Part shown: piece after piece, positions 52,371 to 62,253 of the stretch | Position numbering within the stretch: position 1 is the stretch's first letter | Layout: every line of letters begins with the position of its first letter | From: Exiguobacterium aestuarii | GTDB taxonomy: Bacteria; Bacillota; Bacilli; Exiguobacteriales; Exiguobacteriaceae | Reading direction: 5' to 3' | Assembly (NCBI RefSeq): GCF_020171655.1 | Contig: NZ_JAIVAC010000001.1 | Coordinates: forward strand, 1,612,001-1,676,000 | DNA: 64,000 nt | Notes under the pieces: generated by a model | What the model was told of the DNA's origin: nothing | Databases searched by the model: none | What the model saw: only the letters and a program-made list of their open reading frames with translations | Translations under genes and position numbers: made by a program

Positions 52371-53261
52371 ATGAATACTTTCGGTACCCATCCAGGAAGT
52401 TTAATAAGGGAGCGCAGAAAAGCCTTAAATATGACGCAATCTGTACTTGCAGAAAAAACTGGTATCCATAGAAGTAGTATCATCAGAGTAGAAAAAGGTG
52501 ACCCTATAAACCAGGAAGATTGGTTTGAAAAAATTGGGCGAACTTTAAAATATTCACCTGAAAAATTAAAAAATAATTATGAATCCTATTTTCAAAAAAG
52601 CTCACTCGAATTCACTCCACTGTCATATTCATTTGATGATTCACTTAACTTTATGAACGAGGAATCAAAAAACAATTGGATAAGTGAGTTTATTAATCGC
52701 AATGACGGTGACTATGAAATCTTTAGCGAGAGACAATCAATGCTCTCAAAGTATAGAAATGGCAGGGTATTAATAGAAAGATTTCAAGTTGCTATTCACT
52801 TACTAACTTCTGCCCTTGTACATTCTGATGTACAATACAAAATTAAAAAAATTAGATACAGCTCTTTCGATGTTAGTTCGTCAATCAACTCTTGGAAAAA
52901 ACAAAAAAATGATCCAAACATCACTTTTAAAAGTATGATAGAAAATTATAACCTAATACTAGAAGATACTGAAAAGAATTACTCCCTCTTTTTAAAAGAG
53001 TTACTTAAAAAAGCTTCTAATCATTACTGGTTAGCGTCAAATTTAAGTCACCCATATGAGATTGGGAAACAACCTGCAAAATTAATTGAAGAATATGCCG
53101 TTGAGAGACTTTATAACTTTACCGAAGATGTGTATAGAATGTATGTTGCGACTGATTTCATCATGAATGTTTTGAATAAAGTAAGTATTTATGAATTAAT
53201 TGAAGAGAAAAAAATCTCAGATTATCTTAAGACTATGCATCCTGAACAGTTATTTGAGTAA
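52371..53261 (+). CDS. XRE-family helix-turn-helix regulator with large unknown C-terminal domain
   Basis: 296 residues. An N-terminal HTH (about 8-62: GSLIRERRKALNMTQSVLAE, TGIHRSSIIRVEKGD) is followed by an all-helical region of about 230 residues with no recognised motif. AAGGAGG ends seven bases before the ATG at 52371; the in-frame start at 52344 lies before that site. The gene is strongly AT-rich, unlike the gal operon beside it, which suggests transfer. Likely a local regulator of the accessory patch. Confidence 0.7.
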   Translation: MNTFGTHPGSLIRERRKALNMTQSVLAEKTGIHRSSIIRVEKGDPINQEDWFEKIGRTLKYSPEKLKNNYESYFQKSSLEFTPLSYSFDDSLNFMNEESKNNWISEFINRNDGDYEIFSERQSMLSKYRNGRVLIERFQVAIHLLTSALVHSDVQYKIKKIRYSSFDVSSSINSWKKQKNDPNITFKSMIENYNLILEDTEKNYSLFLKELLKKASNHYWLASNLSHPYEIGKQPAKLIEEYAVERLYNFTEDVYRMYVATDFIMNVLNKVSIYELIEEKKISDYLKTMHPEQLFE

Positions 53262-53426
53262 TAACTTCTTCTTATGTGTGCAACGTTCATTACTAACAAA
53301 ATACTTTTTGCACATATTTAAGAAACTAAAAAATCGACTCTACCGTGTCATGAACTCGTTTTTATTCTTCAACACAGTAATATAAAAATAAATAATTAAT
53401 TTTAAATCGTTAAATGTAACCATTAT

Positions 53427-53474
53427 GAGAAAATAGATCTGATGACGCTATTACGTCATCAGATCTATTTTCTC
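53427..53474. terminator. Perfect 21-base hairpin at the end of galM
   Basis: GAGAAAATAGATCTGATGAC plus one more G (53427-53447) is perfectly repeated in inverse at 53454-53474 around the loop CTATTA. It overlaps the galM stop. The A/T-rich outer ends make it a bidirectional terminator. Confidence 0.85.
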
Positions 53475-54435
53475 ACTCCACCCCAAACCGATAAACCGTC
53501 CGCGAGTGATACAACTCACCCGGTTTCAGTTCGATCGAGGTCGCGATGTCTGGATGGTTCGGGGCGTCCGGGAACGCCTGGGCCTCGAGACAAATCGCGC
53601 TATGTTTTTGTCGGCCGCTGAGTGTCACTGGCGTCTCTTCACTGAGGAAGTTGCCCGTATAAACGACCATGACGGGTTGATTCGTCTCGACCGTCATCGT
53701 CCGCCCGCTCACCGGGTCATATAGCCTCGTCTCTCCGTCCTTCAAGATGAACGGATGATCGAGTCCGCCGGCTTTTGCAATGGCTTCGTCTCCTGACGCG
53801 AGCGCTTCTCGGACCGCTTTCCCGTACCGGAAATCAAACGGGGTCCCGCTCACATCACGCAACTCCCCTGTCGGCAGCGATTCCGCATCGAGCACCCCGA
53901 CCGAATCAGCTGGTAGCGTCAGCTCATGGTCGTGGATGGTCGGGCGTCCCCCGAGATTGAAGTAGTTGTGATGGTTCAGGTTGACCCACGTCAGTTGGTC
54001 CGTCTCCGCCGTCATCGTGACGATCAGTTCATTGTCATCTGTCAGTTCATATAACACTTTGAAGAAGACGTTTCCGGGGTAGCCTTCTTCCCCGTCCGGG
54101 CTCACATACGTGAACTGGATACACTGCTCGTCGGCATCCATCTCCCAATGACGGGCCGTGATGCCTTTGTCGCCTCCATGGATATGATGGGGCGCCTCGC
54201 TTGGGGTCAAGGCGACACCATCGATCTCCGCGTTACGTATCCGTCCGGCAATCCGCCCGACGACCGACCCAAGATAGACCGGGTTTTCTAAGTATTGAGA
54301 GACGTCCCCATATTTCAAGATGACCGAGTCGAGATTGCCGTCTCGGTCCGGGGCCGTCAGTTCCGTCATCGCGCAGCCATAGTCGATGGCGGATAGTTTC
54401 ATGCCGTTGGTGTTTTGAATCGTCGCTTGTTTCAC
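53473..54435 (-). CDS. galM: Aldose 1-epimerase (galactose mutarotase)
   Basis: 320-residue cytosolic enzyme that interconverts alpha- and beta-galactose so galactokinase can use it. The catalytic residues are visible as His in NLNHHNYFNLGG and Glu in CLEAQAFPD, with HHIHGG near residue 70 for sugar binding. A GTG at 54435 is preferred, with AAAGGTGG eight bases upstream; the frame opens at 54447. It lies 14 bases after galT and is the last gene of the operon. Confidence 0.9.
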   Translation of the reverse strand: MKQATIQNTNGMKLSAIDYGCAMTELTAPDRDGNLDSVILKYGDVSQYLENPVYLGSVVGRIAGRIRNAEIDGVALTPSEAPHHIHGGDKGITARHWEMDADEQCIQFTYVSPDGEEGYPGNVFFKVLYELTDDNELIVTMTAETDQLTWVNLNHHNYFNLGGRPTIHDHELTLPADSVGVLDAESLPTGELRDVSGTPFDFRYGKAVREALASGDEAIAKAGGLDHPFILKDGETRLYDPVSGRTMTVETNQPVMVVYTGNFLSEETPVTLSGRQKHSAICLEAQAFPDAPNHPDIATSIELKPGELYHSRTVYRFGVE

Positions 54436-54449
54436 TCGTACAACCACCT

Positions 54450-55979
54450 TTAGTTCGTTTTCTCTCTCATTCCCGACCTTGGTGTTCCGTACTCCACTTT
54501 ATCGACATGACTCAAGAGCGAACGGACGAACACATCAAACCGTTCCTGCCCCGTCTCTGTCTGTTTGAAGACTCCGGCGTCTTCGAGTCCTTTCACGAAC
54601 TTGTCGACGACGGCTTGGTCGACGATTGTTTTCGGGTCGCCTGCCTTCTTCCGTAACGCGTCCGCCCATTCCTGATGCATCGCTTCAACTTCGACATCTT
54701 CGGCTGCCACATATCGTACGACTTGTTCGAGTTCTGTCTTCAGGCGTGCCGGTAAGACGGCGAGTCCCATCACCTCGATCAAGCCGATATTCTCACGCTT
54801 GATGTGATGCACGTCAGCATGTGGATGGAAGATTCCGTCCGGATGTGCGTCGCTCGTCCGGTTGTTGCGAAGGACGAGGTCGAGCTCATAGCGCCCGTCC
54901 CGTCGTCTCGCAATCGGAGTGACCGTGTTATGTGGGACACCGTCCGTATACGGGATGACCTCACTCGATTCGTCCTCATAGTCACGCCAATACCCGAGCA
55001 ACTGATTCGCCAACATGACGAGTTGTTCTTGTTGACGGGAACGGAGACGGACGACCGAGAGCGGCCAGTAGAGCGTCTCAATCTCGACCTGGTCATAACG
55101 CTCCGAGCGATACATCGAGACGACGCGCGCATCGTCCATCGCAAACCGGTAGCGGCCGGCCTGATAATGGTCGTGCGTCAAAATCGAACCGCCGACAATC
55201 GGCAAGTCCGCGTTCGACCCGGCGAAGTAGTGCGGGAACTGTGTGATGAAGTCGAGCAGACGCTCGAACGCGCCCCGGTCGATGACCATGTCGCGCACCT
55301 CGTTCGACAACAAGATCGAGTGCTCGTTGTAGTAGAGATACGGTGAATATTGGAACGACCATGGCTGTCCGCCGAGCGTGAGCGGGATAACGCGGTGGTT
55401 CGCACGCGCCGGGTGTTTCAAGTGTCCGCCGTAGCCTTCGTTCTCGATCGCGAGCAATCCTTTCGGATAGTTCGATGTCGGGGTCGGCTGCGTCCGGGCG
55501 AGTGCGATCTCACGCGGGTCCTTCTCCGGTTTGGACAAGTTGATGGTGATATCGAGCGTGCCATAGCGGGTCGGTGCCTTGTACGTGATGTTGTTCGCGA
55601 TCCGTCGTGTCTGGATATAGTTCGACGCCTGGCTCATCCGATAGAAATAATCCGTTGCCGCTGTCACGTCCGTCGCACGAAGTTCATTGAAGCGACGTGT
55701 CACTTCAGACGGTTTCGAGACGAAGACGTTCATCACCTCAGCCATGAAGCGGTCCTTCTCTTCAAGGATCGGTTCGATCAATTCCTGTTCGATCGCATAT
55801 GCGACCAGCTCCTCTAATGCGTCCGGAATTTCCATCGACGGCACAGACATCGGGACGTCCATATCGAGTTTATGAAGCGTGGCGAGCACACGGTTCCGTG
55901 AATAGATCCGATCCTGCTCGTCAATCAACTCTGCACGAATCGCTGCCTCGACGAGCGCCTCAATCGTCACATCAATCAT
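54450..55979 (-). CDS. galT: Galactose-1-phosphate uridylyltransferase, family 2
   Basis: 509-residue Firmicutes-type GalT (class II), which swaps UMP from UDP-glucose to galactose-1-phosphate. It has IENEGYGGHLKHPARANHR, the SILTHDHYQAGRY His-containing motif and a helical N-terminus of about 170 residues. It belongs to the longer GalT2 type, not the short HPH type of E. coli. The ATG at 55979 overlaps the galE stop (ATGA) and follows AAAGAGGTG. Confidence 0.9.
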   Translation of the reverse strand: MIDVTIEALVEAAIRAELIDEQDRIYSRNRVLATLHKLDMDVPMSVPSMEIPDALEELVAYAIEQELIEPILEEKDRFMAEVMNVFVSKPSEVTRRFNELRATDVTAATDYFYRMSQASNYIQTRRIANNITYKAPTRYGTLDITINLSKPEKDPREIALARTQPTPTSNYPKGLLAIENEGYGGHLKHPARANHRVIPLTLGGQPWSFQYSPYLYYNEHSILLSNEVRDMVIDRGAFERLLDFITQFPHYFAGSNADLPIVGGSILTHDHYQAGRYRFAMDDARVVSMYRSERYDQVEIETLYWPLSVVRLRSRQQEQLVMLANQLLGYWRDYEDESSEVIPYTDGVPHNTVTPIARRRDGRYELDLVLRNNRTSDAHPDGIFHPHADVHHIKRENIGLIEVMGLAVLPARLKTELEQVVRYVAAEDVEVEAMHQEWADALRKKAGDPKTIVDQAVVDKFVKGLEDAGVFKQTETGQERFDVFVRSLLSHVDKVEYGTPRSGMREKTN

Positions 55980-56980
55980 CGTCTCACCTCTTTCGCCTGA
56001 TAACCGGACGGATGGCTCGCATGCCAGTTCCACGCGTCCGTCAAAATCGTCTCGACCTTTGAACGGGTCGGTGTCCAACCGAGGACGCGGCGAGCCTTGT
56101 CGGACGAGGCAATCAACTTCGCTGGGTCGCCGGCGCGGCGTTCACCGAGTCGGACCGGGATGTCATGACCCGTCACGCGACGTGCCGCTTCAACGATTTC
56201 AAGCACGGATAGTCCGTTCGCCGTCCCGAGGTTGAACACATCGCTCGTCCCGTCTTCCCGTAAATAACGGAGTGCGAGAAGATGCGCATCGACGAGGTCT
56301 TGGACGTGGATGTAGTCGCGGATACACGTACCGTCTTCTGTCGCATAATCATCACCGAATACAGTGATGGCATCACGCTGCCCGTTCGCCACTTGAAGGA
56401 CGATTGGGATGAGGTGTGTCTCCGGGTCGTGGTCCTCCCCGATTTCCCCGGTCGCGATTGCGCCAGCGACGTTGAAGTAACGGAGCGCGACCGAGCGGAT
56501 ACCGTGCGCCTGGTCACACCAGCGAATCATCGACTCCATCGCAAGCTTCGTCGCCCCGTACGTGTTCGTCGGGTTCGTCAGCGCCGTCTCATCGATCGGC
56601 ATGACGGTCCGGTCACCGTATGTCGCGGCCGTCGAGGAGAAGACAATCCGCTTCACCCCCGCGTCCCGCATCGTCTCGAGGAGCACTTGTGTCCCGAAGA
56701 CGTTATTGTCATAGTAAGCGAGCGGGTCCGTCATCGATTCACCGACGAGCGAGTTCGCAGCGAAATGAAGAACGTCCGTGATTCTTTCTTTCGCAAATAC
56801 CTCTTTCACGAACGCACGGTCACGTAAGTCTCCTTCATAGAAACGGACGTCTTGTGGGATCGACTCGACGTGTCCCGTCTGGAGATTGTCGAGGATGACG
56901 ACGTCTTCCCCGTCTTTCAATAAGGCACGGACGGCGTGCGATCCGATATAGCCGGCACCGCCGACGACAAGTACACTCAT
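55976..56980 (-). CDS. galE: UDP-glucose 4-epimerase
   Basis: 334-residue extended SDR enzyme converting UDP-galactose and UDP-glucose. The NAD motif is GGAGYIGSH, the Ser in SSTAATYG and the catalytic Tyr-xxx-Lys in NTYGATKLAME are intact, a useful contrast to the PelD-fused SDR in this window. The ATG at 56980 follows GAGGAGG. It overlaps galT by 4 bases and galK by 4. It could also supply UDP-galactose to the exopolysaccharide pathways. Confidence 0.93.
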   Translation of the reverse strand: MSVLVVGGAGYIGSHAVRALLKDGEDVVILDNLQTGHVESIPQDVRFYEGDLRDRAFVKEVFAKERITDVLHFAANSLVGESMTDPLAYYDNNVFGTQVLLETMRDAGVKRIVFSSTAATYGDRTVMPIDETALTNPTNTYGATKLAMESMIRWCDQAHGIRSVALRYFNVAGAIATGEIGEDHDPETHLIPIVLQVANGQRDAITVFGDDYATEDGTCIRDYIHVQDLVDAHLLALRYLREDGTSDVFNLGTANGLSVLEIVEAARRVTGHDIPVRLGERRAGDPAKLIASSDKARRVLGWTPTRSKVETILTDAWNWHASHPSGYQAKEVRR

Positions 56981-58161
56981 TTCACTTCCTCCTCTACGAG
57001 TTCTCGGACGCCGTCCCCGACCGAGGCGACGTAACATGTCGGCGCGTAACCGATCGTCTCTTCATACTTCGCGGATGTCTGTTCGATCATCGCGTTCGTA
57101 TCCGTTTGTCGAACGATGGCGATGGCACAGCCACCGAATCCTGCCCCTGTCATGCGGGCCCCGATGACACCGTCACAGCCTTGGGCGGCCGCAACGAGCG
57201 TATCGAGTTCGAGCCCCGTCACTTCATAGTCGTCCCGAAGCGACGCGTGTGATGCGTTCATCAACTGACCGAACGTCTCGAGTCGTCCTTCTTGTAAAGC
57301 AGCGTAAGCGAGTTTCGTCCGCTCGTTCTCCGAGACGGCGTGGCGTGCCCGTTTGCGGAGCGTCTCCGGTAAGTCAATCGCGACTTGTTCGAATGCCTCC
57401 ATCGACAGCTGCCCAAGTGACGCCACGTCGAATTTTGGTTGAATCAACCCGAGCGCCGTGTCACATTCACGTCGACGTTCGTTATATTTCGAGTCGGCGA
57501 GCTCGCGTCGTTTGTTCGTGTTCATGATGACGATATCGTACCCGTCGAGTGCGATCGGTGCGTAATCATGATGGAGCGTCTCACAATCGAGGAGCATCGC
57601 CTGCCCGGCTTTGCCCATCCCGATGGCGAACTGGTCCATGATGCCGCTGTTGACGCCGATGAACGTATTCTCAACCTTCTGTCCAAGTCGGACGAGGTCA
57701 AGCCGTTCGAGACCGAGACCGTACACTTCATTCAACATGAACGCCGTCACGAGTTCGAGGGAAGCCGATGACGAGAGACCCGCCCCGTTCGGGATATTGC
57801 CCGCGAGGAGGAAGTCGAACCCGTGGATGTCGTGCCCGTCTTGTCGAAGGAGCGTGACGACACCTTTCACGTAGTTCGCCCAGTCGTGGCTCGCCTCGTA
57901 TGTTTCGTCCGTCACCGGGAACGACACGATGCCGACATCTTCAAAGTTGCGTGAGTAGACACGAATCAAATCGTCCTCCCGCTTCTTCACGAGTCCATAC
58001 GTCCCGAACGTGATCGCACATGGGAAGACGTGCCCTCCGTTATAGTCGGTGTGCTCGCCGATCAAGTTGATGCGACCCGGTGCGAAGAACACCCGGTCCA
58101 CTGACACGGCGAACACCTCCTCGAATTGTTGTCTCAGCTGTTCCATATCAAATGAAAGCAT
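56977..58161 (-). CDS. galK: Galactokinase
   Basis: 394-residue GHMP-family kinase phosphorylating galactose. The galactokinase signature GRINLIGEHTDYNGG, the ATP-binding GAGLSSSASLELV and GFGGCAIAIV motifs are intact, as is the catalytic Asp in SGIMDQFAIG. It is 22 bases past the GH36 gene and overlaps galE. Confidence 0.95.
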   Translation of the reverse strand: MLSFDMEQLRQQFEEVFAVSVDRVFFAPGRINLIGEHTDYNGGHVFPCAITFGTYGLVKKREDDLIRVYSRNFEDVGIVSFPVTDETYEASHDWANYVKGVVTLLRQDGHDIHGFDFLLAGNIPNGAGLSSSASLELVTAFMLNEVYGLGLERLDLVRLGQKVENTFIGVNSGIMDQFAIGMGKAGQAMLLDCETLHHDYAPIALDGYDIVIMNTNKRRELADSKYNERRRECDTALGLIQPKFDVASLGQLSMEAFEQVAIDLPETLRKRARHAVSENERTKLAYAALQEGRLETFGQLMNASHASLRDDYEVTGLELDTLVAAAQGCDGVIGARMTGAGFGGCAIAIVRQTDTNAMIEQTSAKYEETIGYAPTCYVASVGDGVRELVEEEVK

Positions 58162-58183
58162 ACGGCTTCATCCCTTCCATCGC

Positions 58184-60250
58184 TCATGCCGGGTGGATGA
58201 CCAGGCAATACGCGTCATAGTCTGTTTGTTGTGTGAGGTTTATGCCTTGTTCCATCAAATAGCGTCCGCTCACGCGGCGCCCTTCTAGTTCGTACGTCCG
58301 TTCCGGGTCGAGTCCGCGTAGCTTCACGCGCAAGCGGTTCTTCCCGTATTGGCGTCGGTCGGCGTTGACGAGGACGACGTAGTCTTCTCCGTCCGTATAG
58401 CCGACGGCGTGGAAGCCGTCCCGTTTGAGCGAGGCGAGACGATGGCTCGTCCCGTGCTGCACAAGCGGACGGATCGTCTTATATGTCGCAATCCATTCTT
58501 TCGCCTCTGCCAATTCTTCTTTCGTCCATTCGAGCAAGTTGCCGCCGATGCCGAGCGTCCCTTGCATGGCGCTGACGAACCGGTATCCGAGTGGCAACGA
58601 ACGATTGTTCAACCAGTTCGGCGCGTCCGTCACCCAGCAGCTCATCATCTTGGCGTTATAGGCGTATGAGAAGCCTTCCTGGATCGTGAGACGGTCGAGT
58701 GCGTCCGTGTTGTCGCTCGTCCAAACCTGTTCGACGCGCGAGAGGACACCGAGGTCAATCCGTCCACCGCCACCGGCGCATGACTCGAACGCGACATTCG
58801 GATGTCTTTCCCGTAGCGTGTCGAGGATGCGATACACCGCTTCCGCGTGACGGAGCCACAGTTCCTTGGCGTCACATAGATGTGGGCTGTCCGGCTCGGA
58901 GAAGGCACGGTTCATGTCCCACTTGATGTAGCGGATGTCGTGTCGTCCGAGCAACTCGTCGAGCCATTTCGTCACGTGCGCCTCGACTTCAGGCAAGGCG
59001 AGGTTCAAGACGAACTGGTTCCGCGACGTCGTCGACGGGCGTCCGTCCGTATAGTAGATCCATTCCGGGTGAGCCCGGTACAGGTCGGAATCCGGGTTGA
59101 CCATCTCCGGTTCGACCCATAGCCCGAACTGGAGACCTTTCTCCTCGACGTAGCGGACGAGCGGGTCGAGCCCGTTCGGGAACTTCGTCTCGTTGACGTG
59201 CCAATCCCCGAGTCCGGCCGCGTCCGAGTGACGTTCACCGAACCAGCCGTCATCGACGACGAACAACTCACAGCCGATGGCGGCCGCCTCGTCGACGAGA
59301 CGTTTCTGTCCGTCCTCGCTGACGTCGAAATAGGTGGCCTCCCACGAGTTGTAGAGGACCGGGCGCAACACGTCACGCGTCGCTTCCGGCATGATGACGT
59401 CGCGCTCGAAATCGTGGGCGTTCTGGCTCATACCGCCGAATCCGCGCTGTGTATAACCGATATAACCCGGTGGCGTCGTGAACGACTCCCCCGCTTGAAG
59501 CGTCTTCGCAAAGTCGAACGGGTTGATTCCGCCCGTCACTTGCGTGAAGCCGAACTGGTCTTTCTCAAAATGGATCGCCCAGTTGCCGGAGTGTCCGAGG
59601 AAGCCGTAGACGACTTCTCCCTGTGTCTCCGTGGCGTCACTGTCGAGTGCGAACCACGGGTTGCTTTGATGGCTCGTCAACCCGCGACGGCTTTCAATCG
59701 TCTTCTTACCTGGGAGGAGCGGTCCTTCTTGAAGTTGGAACTCGCTCGTCCACGCCCCGCTGAAATGACGGAGTCGCATGTCGCGCTCGATGAGTCCGAG
59801 GCTGAACGACTGTGCGCTATCGAGCGTGACCGTCTCTCCTGCTTTAATGCTCATGCGCCGGGCGATGATGTCGTACGCCGGATAGAGCGTGAACTGAAGC
59901 GTCACGTGAAGGGACTGAATGGAGTCGAACAAATCGATCTCGAGCGTCTCGTCATCGATCCGTGCATCACGGAGTGCGAACGCATGCAACCGCTCCGTCT
60001 CGGTATGACTCTTCAACGTCGGTTCCGTATAGACGAGGTCGCCGAACGAGGTGAACTCGTATGCGGCCACCCCTTCCGGTGTCTCGAACGACGAGTGCAA
60101 CACCCGTGCATCCGGCAGTTCTTTGATGTCTGACTCATGCAGGCGTCCACCGAGATATTGATGGACGAGACGACCGCGCGCATCGACATCAAACACGTAC
60201 GTGAGATTCGTCCCGATGAGGACGAACCGATTGTCGTGACGAACAATCAT
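58184..60250 (-). CDS. Alpha-galactosidase, GH36
   Basis: 688-residue cytosolic glycosidase cutting alpha-galactosides such as melibiose and raffinose-type sugars. The nucleophile Asp is in YIKWDMNRAF and the acid/base Asp in VWTSDNTDALDR, with FESCAGGGGRIDL between. An N-terminal beta-sandwich and C-terminal beta domain complete the GH36 form. The ATG at 60250 follows GGGAGGTGG and overlaps the GH42 gene by 4 bases. Confidence 0.92.
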   Translation of the reverse strand: MIVRHDNRFVLIGTNLTYVFDVDARGRLVHQYLGGRLHESDIKELPDARVLHSSFETPEGVAAYEFTSFGDLVYTEPTLKSHTETERLHAFALRDARIDDETLEIDLFDSIQSLHVTLQFTLYPAYDIIARRMSIKAGETVTLDSAQSFSLGLIERDMRLRHFSGAWTSEFQLQEGPLLPGKKTIESRRGLTSHQSNPWFALDSDATETQGEVVYGFLGHSGNWAIHFEKDQFGFTQVTGGINPFDFAKTLQAGESFTTPPGYIGYTQRGFGGMSQNAHDFERDVIMPEATRDVLRPVLYNSWEATYFDVSEDGQKRLVDEAAAIGCELFVVDDGWFGERHSDAAGLGDWHVNETKFPNGLDPLVRYVEEKGLQFGLWVEPEMVNPDSDLYRAHPEWIYYTDGRPSTTSRNQFVLNLALPEVEAHVTKWLDELLGRHDIRYIKWDMNRAFSEPDSPHLCDAKELWLRHAEAVYRILDTLRERHPNVAFESCAGGGGRIDLGVLSRVEQVWTSDNTDALDRLTIQEGFSYAYNAKMMSCWVTDAPNWLNNRSLPLGYRFVSAMQGTLGIGGNLLEWTKEELAEAKEWIATYKTIRPLVQHGTSHRLASLKRDGFHAVGYTDGEDYVVLVNADRRQYGKNRLRVKLRGLDPERTYELEGRRVSGRYLMEQGINLTQQTDYDAYCLVIHPA

Positions 60251-62235
60251 GCTTCCACCTCCCGTTTGAGGAGGGCGACCGCGAGCGGTTCGAGTTCGAG
60301 CGTGCCCGTCACCGTCTCCCCGTCGAGCGTCTGCCACGTACCGTCAAGTTCGATAGATGACGTGACCTCGGTCGAATGGTTCAAATAGAAGCGGATCAAC
60401 TGCCCGTCCCCATGACGATCGACTTTCTCGACATCGTCCGGGAGTCGGTGCGCGTCAATGCCGGCGCGTGTGAGTGCCTCGTGATAGACCGTGTCGAGCA
60501 TCGCATCATCGACCGATGAGCCGATATACGTCACGTCGCCTTTATACGTGTGACGCGTGATGGCCGCCGTTCCTTTATAGAACGCCTGCCCGTAAGTCGC
60601 TAACACCTCGGCACCTTTTGGCGTGATCAAGTCGCACCAGATGTTCGCCTCAGACACTTGGTCGCCGAGGCGGACCTCGTTCGACTGGACGGCTTGTAAG
60701 CTCTCGTACTCGTCAATCTCAATCCCGGCGTACTCGGCGAACTTGCCTGGGAGCGTCAAGTTGTGACAACGGTTGATTGGGTCTTTCACCCCAGTGCGAT
60801 ACGTGAAGATGACGTTCCCACCGTTCTCGATATAGTCGATGAGTGTCTCGTCGAACACATCATTCCCGAGGAAATAGAGTGGGACGATGACGAGCTTATA
60901 CGCGTCGAGCGCGTCACCTGGGAAGACGATATCCGTATTGACCCCTTGACGGACGGCCGCACCATAGAAGCGGACGAACTCTTGTTTGAAGTTGAACGCG
61001 TCCGAGTGCGGCTGGTGCGTCCACGCCCATAAGTTCTCTTGGTCGAAATAGACGGCGACGTCCGACTTGTATGCAGCCGCGTTGATCATGTCACCGTGTG
61101 CGTGAAGCTCTGACATGACGTGTTTCACTTCTTCGAATTTCCGTTTCGGCTTCCCATCATGGTCGATGATGCCGTGACAAAACTCCTCTGTCCCGAAGTC
61201 AGCGGCACGGAATCGGAAGTAGACGATTGCCTCGGCGCCACGGGCGACGGCTTGATGTGTCCAGAGGCGGATATGTCCCGGTCGTGGCAAGTAGCCGATG
61301 CGGCTCCATCCCTGGGCCCCACTGAGTTGCTCCATCACCCAGAACCCTTTTCCTTGTTTCGACGAGCGGCATAGGTCATGGTCATGCGCCGTCTTCTCGA
61401 AACGGTTCGGTTCCGGCAACCCGCCCCAGACCGGGTAGTTGTCGAACGAGACGTAGTCGAGGTCTTGGGCCATCTGTTGCTGGTTGATCGCCATGTCGCT
61501 ATAGACGAGGTTATGCGTGATGAACGCGTCCTCGTGGATGAGCGGACGGAGCGTGTCGACTTGGAGTTTGTTGAACGAGCGATACGCGTCCGAGCAGAAA
61601 CGGTCGAAATCGACGAGAAGCGACGGGTTGTGTTCCTGGAACACGGTGCGAGGGACCGGAATCTGTGTCCATGCCGTATATGTATGGCTCCAGAAGACGG
61701 TCCCCCAAGCCGCGTTGAGCGCGTCGAGCGTCTCGTAACGTTCTTTCAGCCATTCCTGGAACGCCACTTGATCGACGTCGCCGTACGAGCGGTCCGACTG
61801 TTCATGTCCATACTCGTTGTCCGTCTGCCAGCCGATCACGCGCGGATGACGACCGTACCGTTCCGCCATCTTGCGGGTGATGCGTTCACAGTACTCGCGG
61901 TAGACGGGGCTGTTGACCGTATAATGACGACGGGCACCGAAACTGATGCGGACACCGTCTTTCGTTACCGGGAGGATGTCCGGGTACTTCTCGATGAGCC
62001 ACGCGGGCGGTGTCGCCGTCGGCGTGCCGAGGACGATGTCAAAGTGTTCGCCGAACGTCTCGACGATCTCGTCCCAAAATGAGAAGTCGAATTCACCGTC
62101 TGCCGGCTCCATCATCGTCCAGGCGAATTCGGCCATACGGATGACGTTGACCCCGAGCTCTTTCATCAAGCGGACGTCCTCGTCCCAAAGCGCACGGTCC
62201 GTCTGTTCTGGATAGTAATCTACTCCTAAATACAT
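60247..62235 (-). CDS. Beta-galactosidase, GH42
   Basis: 662-residue cytosolic enzyme of the GH42 type. The N-terminal TIM barrel starts GVDYYPEQTDRALW, the acid/base Glu is in QTDNEYGHE and the nucleophile Glu in VMEQLSGAQGW. A trimerisation domain and small C-terminal beta domain follow. Lactose or galacto-oligosaccharides from plant material are likely substrates. The ATG at 62235 has GAGGTG 6 bases upstream; the in-frame GTG at 62244 lies inside that site. Confidence 0.92.
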   Translation of the reverse strand: MYLGVDYYPEQTDRALWDEDVRLMKELGVNVIRMAEFAWTMMEPADGEFDFSFWDEIVETFGEHFDIVLGTPTATPPAWLIEKYPDILPVTKDGVRISFGARRHYTVNSPVYREYCERITRKMAERYGRHPRVIGWQTDNEYGHEQSDRSYGDVDQVAFQEWLKERYETLDALNAAWGTVFWSHTYTAWTQIPVPRTVFQEHNPSLLVDFDRFCSDAYRSFNKLQVDTLRPLIHEDAFITHNLVYSDMAINQQQMAQDLDYVSFDNYPVWGGLPEPNRFEKTAHDHDLCRSSKQGKGFWVMEQLSGAQGWSRIGYLPRPGHIRLWTHQAVARGAEAIVYFRFRAADFGTEEFCHGIIDHDGKPKRKFEEVKHVMSELHAHGDMINAAAYKSDVAVYFDQENLWAWTHQPHSDAFNFKQEFVRFYGAAVRQGVNTDIVFPGDALDAYKLVIVPLYFLGNDVFDETLIDYIENGGNVIFTYRTGVKDPINRCHNLTLPGKFAEYAGIEIDEYESLQAVQSNEVRLGDQVSEANIWCDLITPKGAEVLATYGQAFYKGTAAITRHTYKGDVTYIGSSVDDAMLDTVYHEALTRAGIDAHRLPDDVEKVDRHGDGQLIRFYLNHSTEVTSSIELDGTWQTLDGETVTGTLELEPLAVALLKREVEA

Positions 62236-62253
62236 GTTGTTCACCTCAATCGA

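Noticed and set aside
50756-53261. Complete prophage or intact IS
   Set aside because: No integrase, full transposase or att-type direct repeats are visible; only fragments and small accessory genes.
59198-60133. Long open frame (311 codons) on the plus strand inside the GH36 gene
   Set aside because: It runs opposite to the alpha-galactosidase, has Arg/Glu/Val-rich composition typical of antisense frames in GC-rich genes, and shows no ribosome site or family motif.
61378-62082. Plus-strand frame of 234 codons inside the GH42 gene
   Set aside because: Antisense shadow of the beta-galactosidase with biased composition and no domain.
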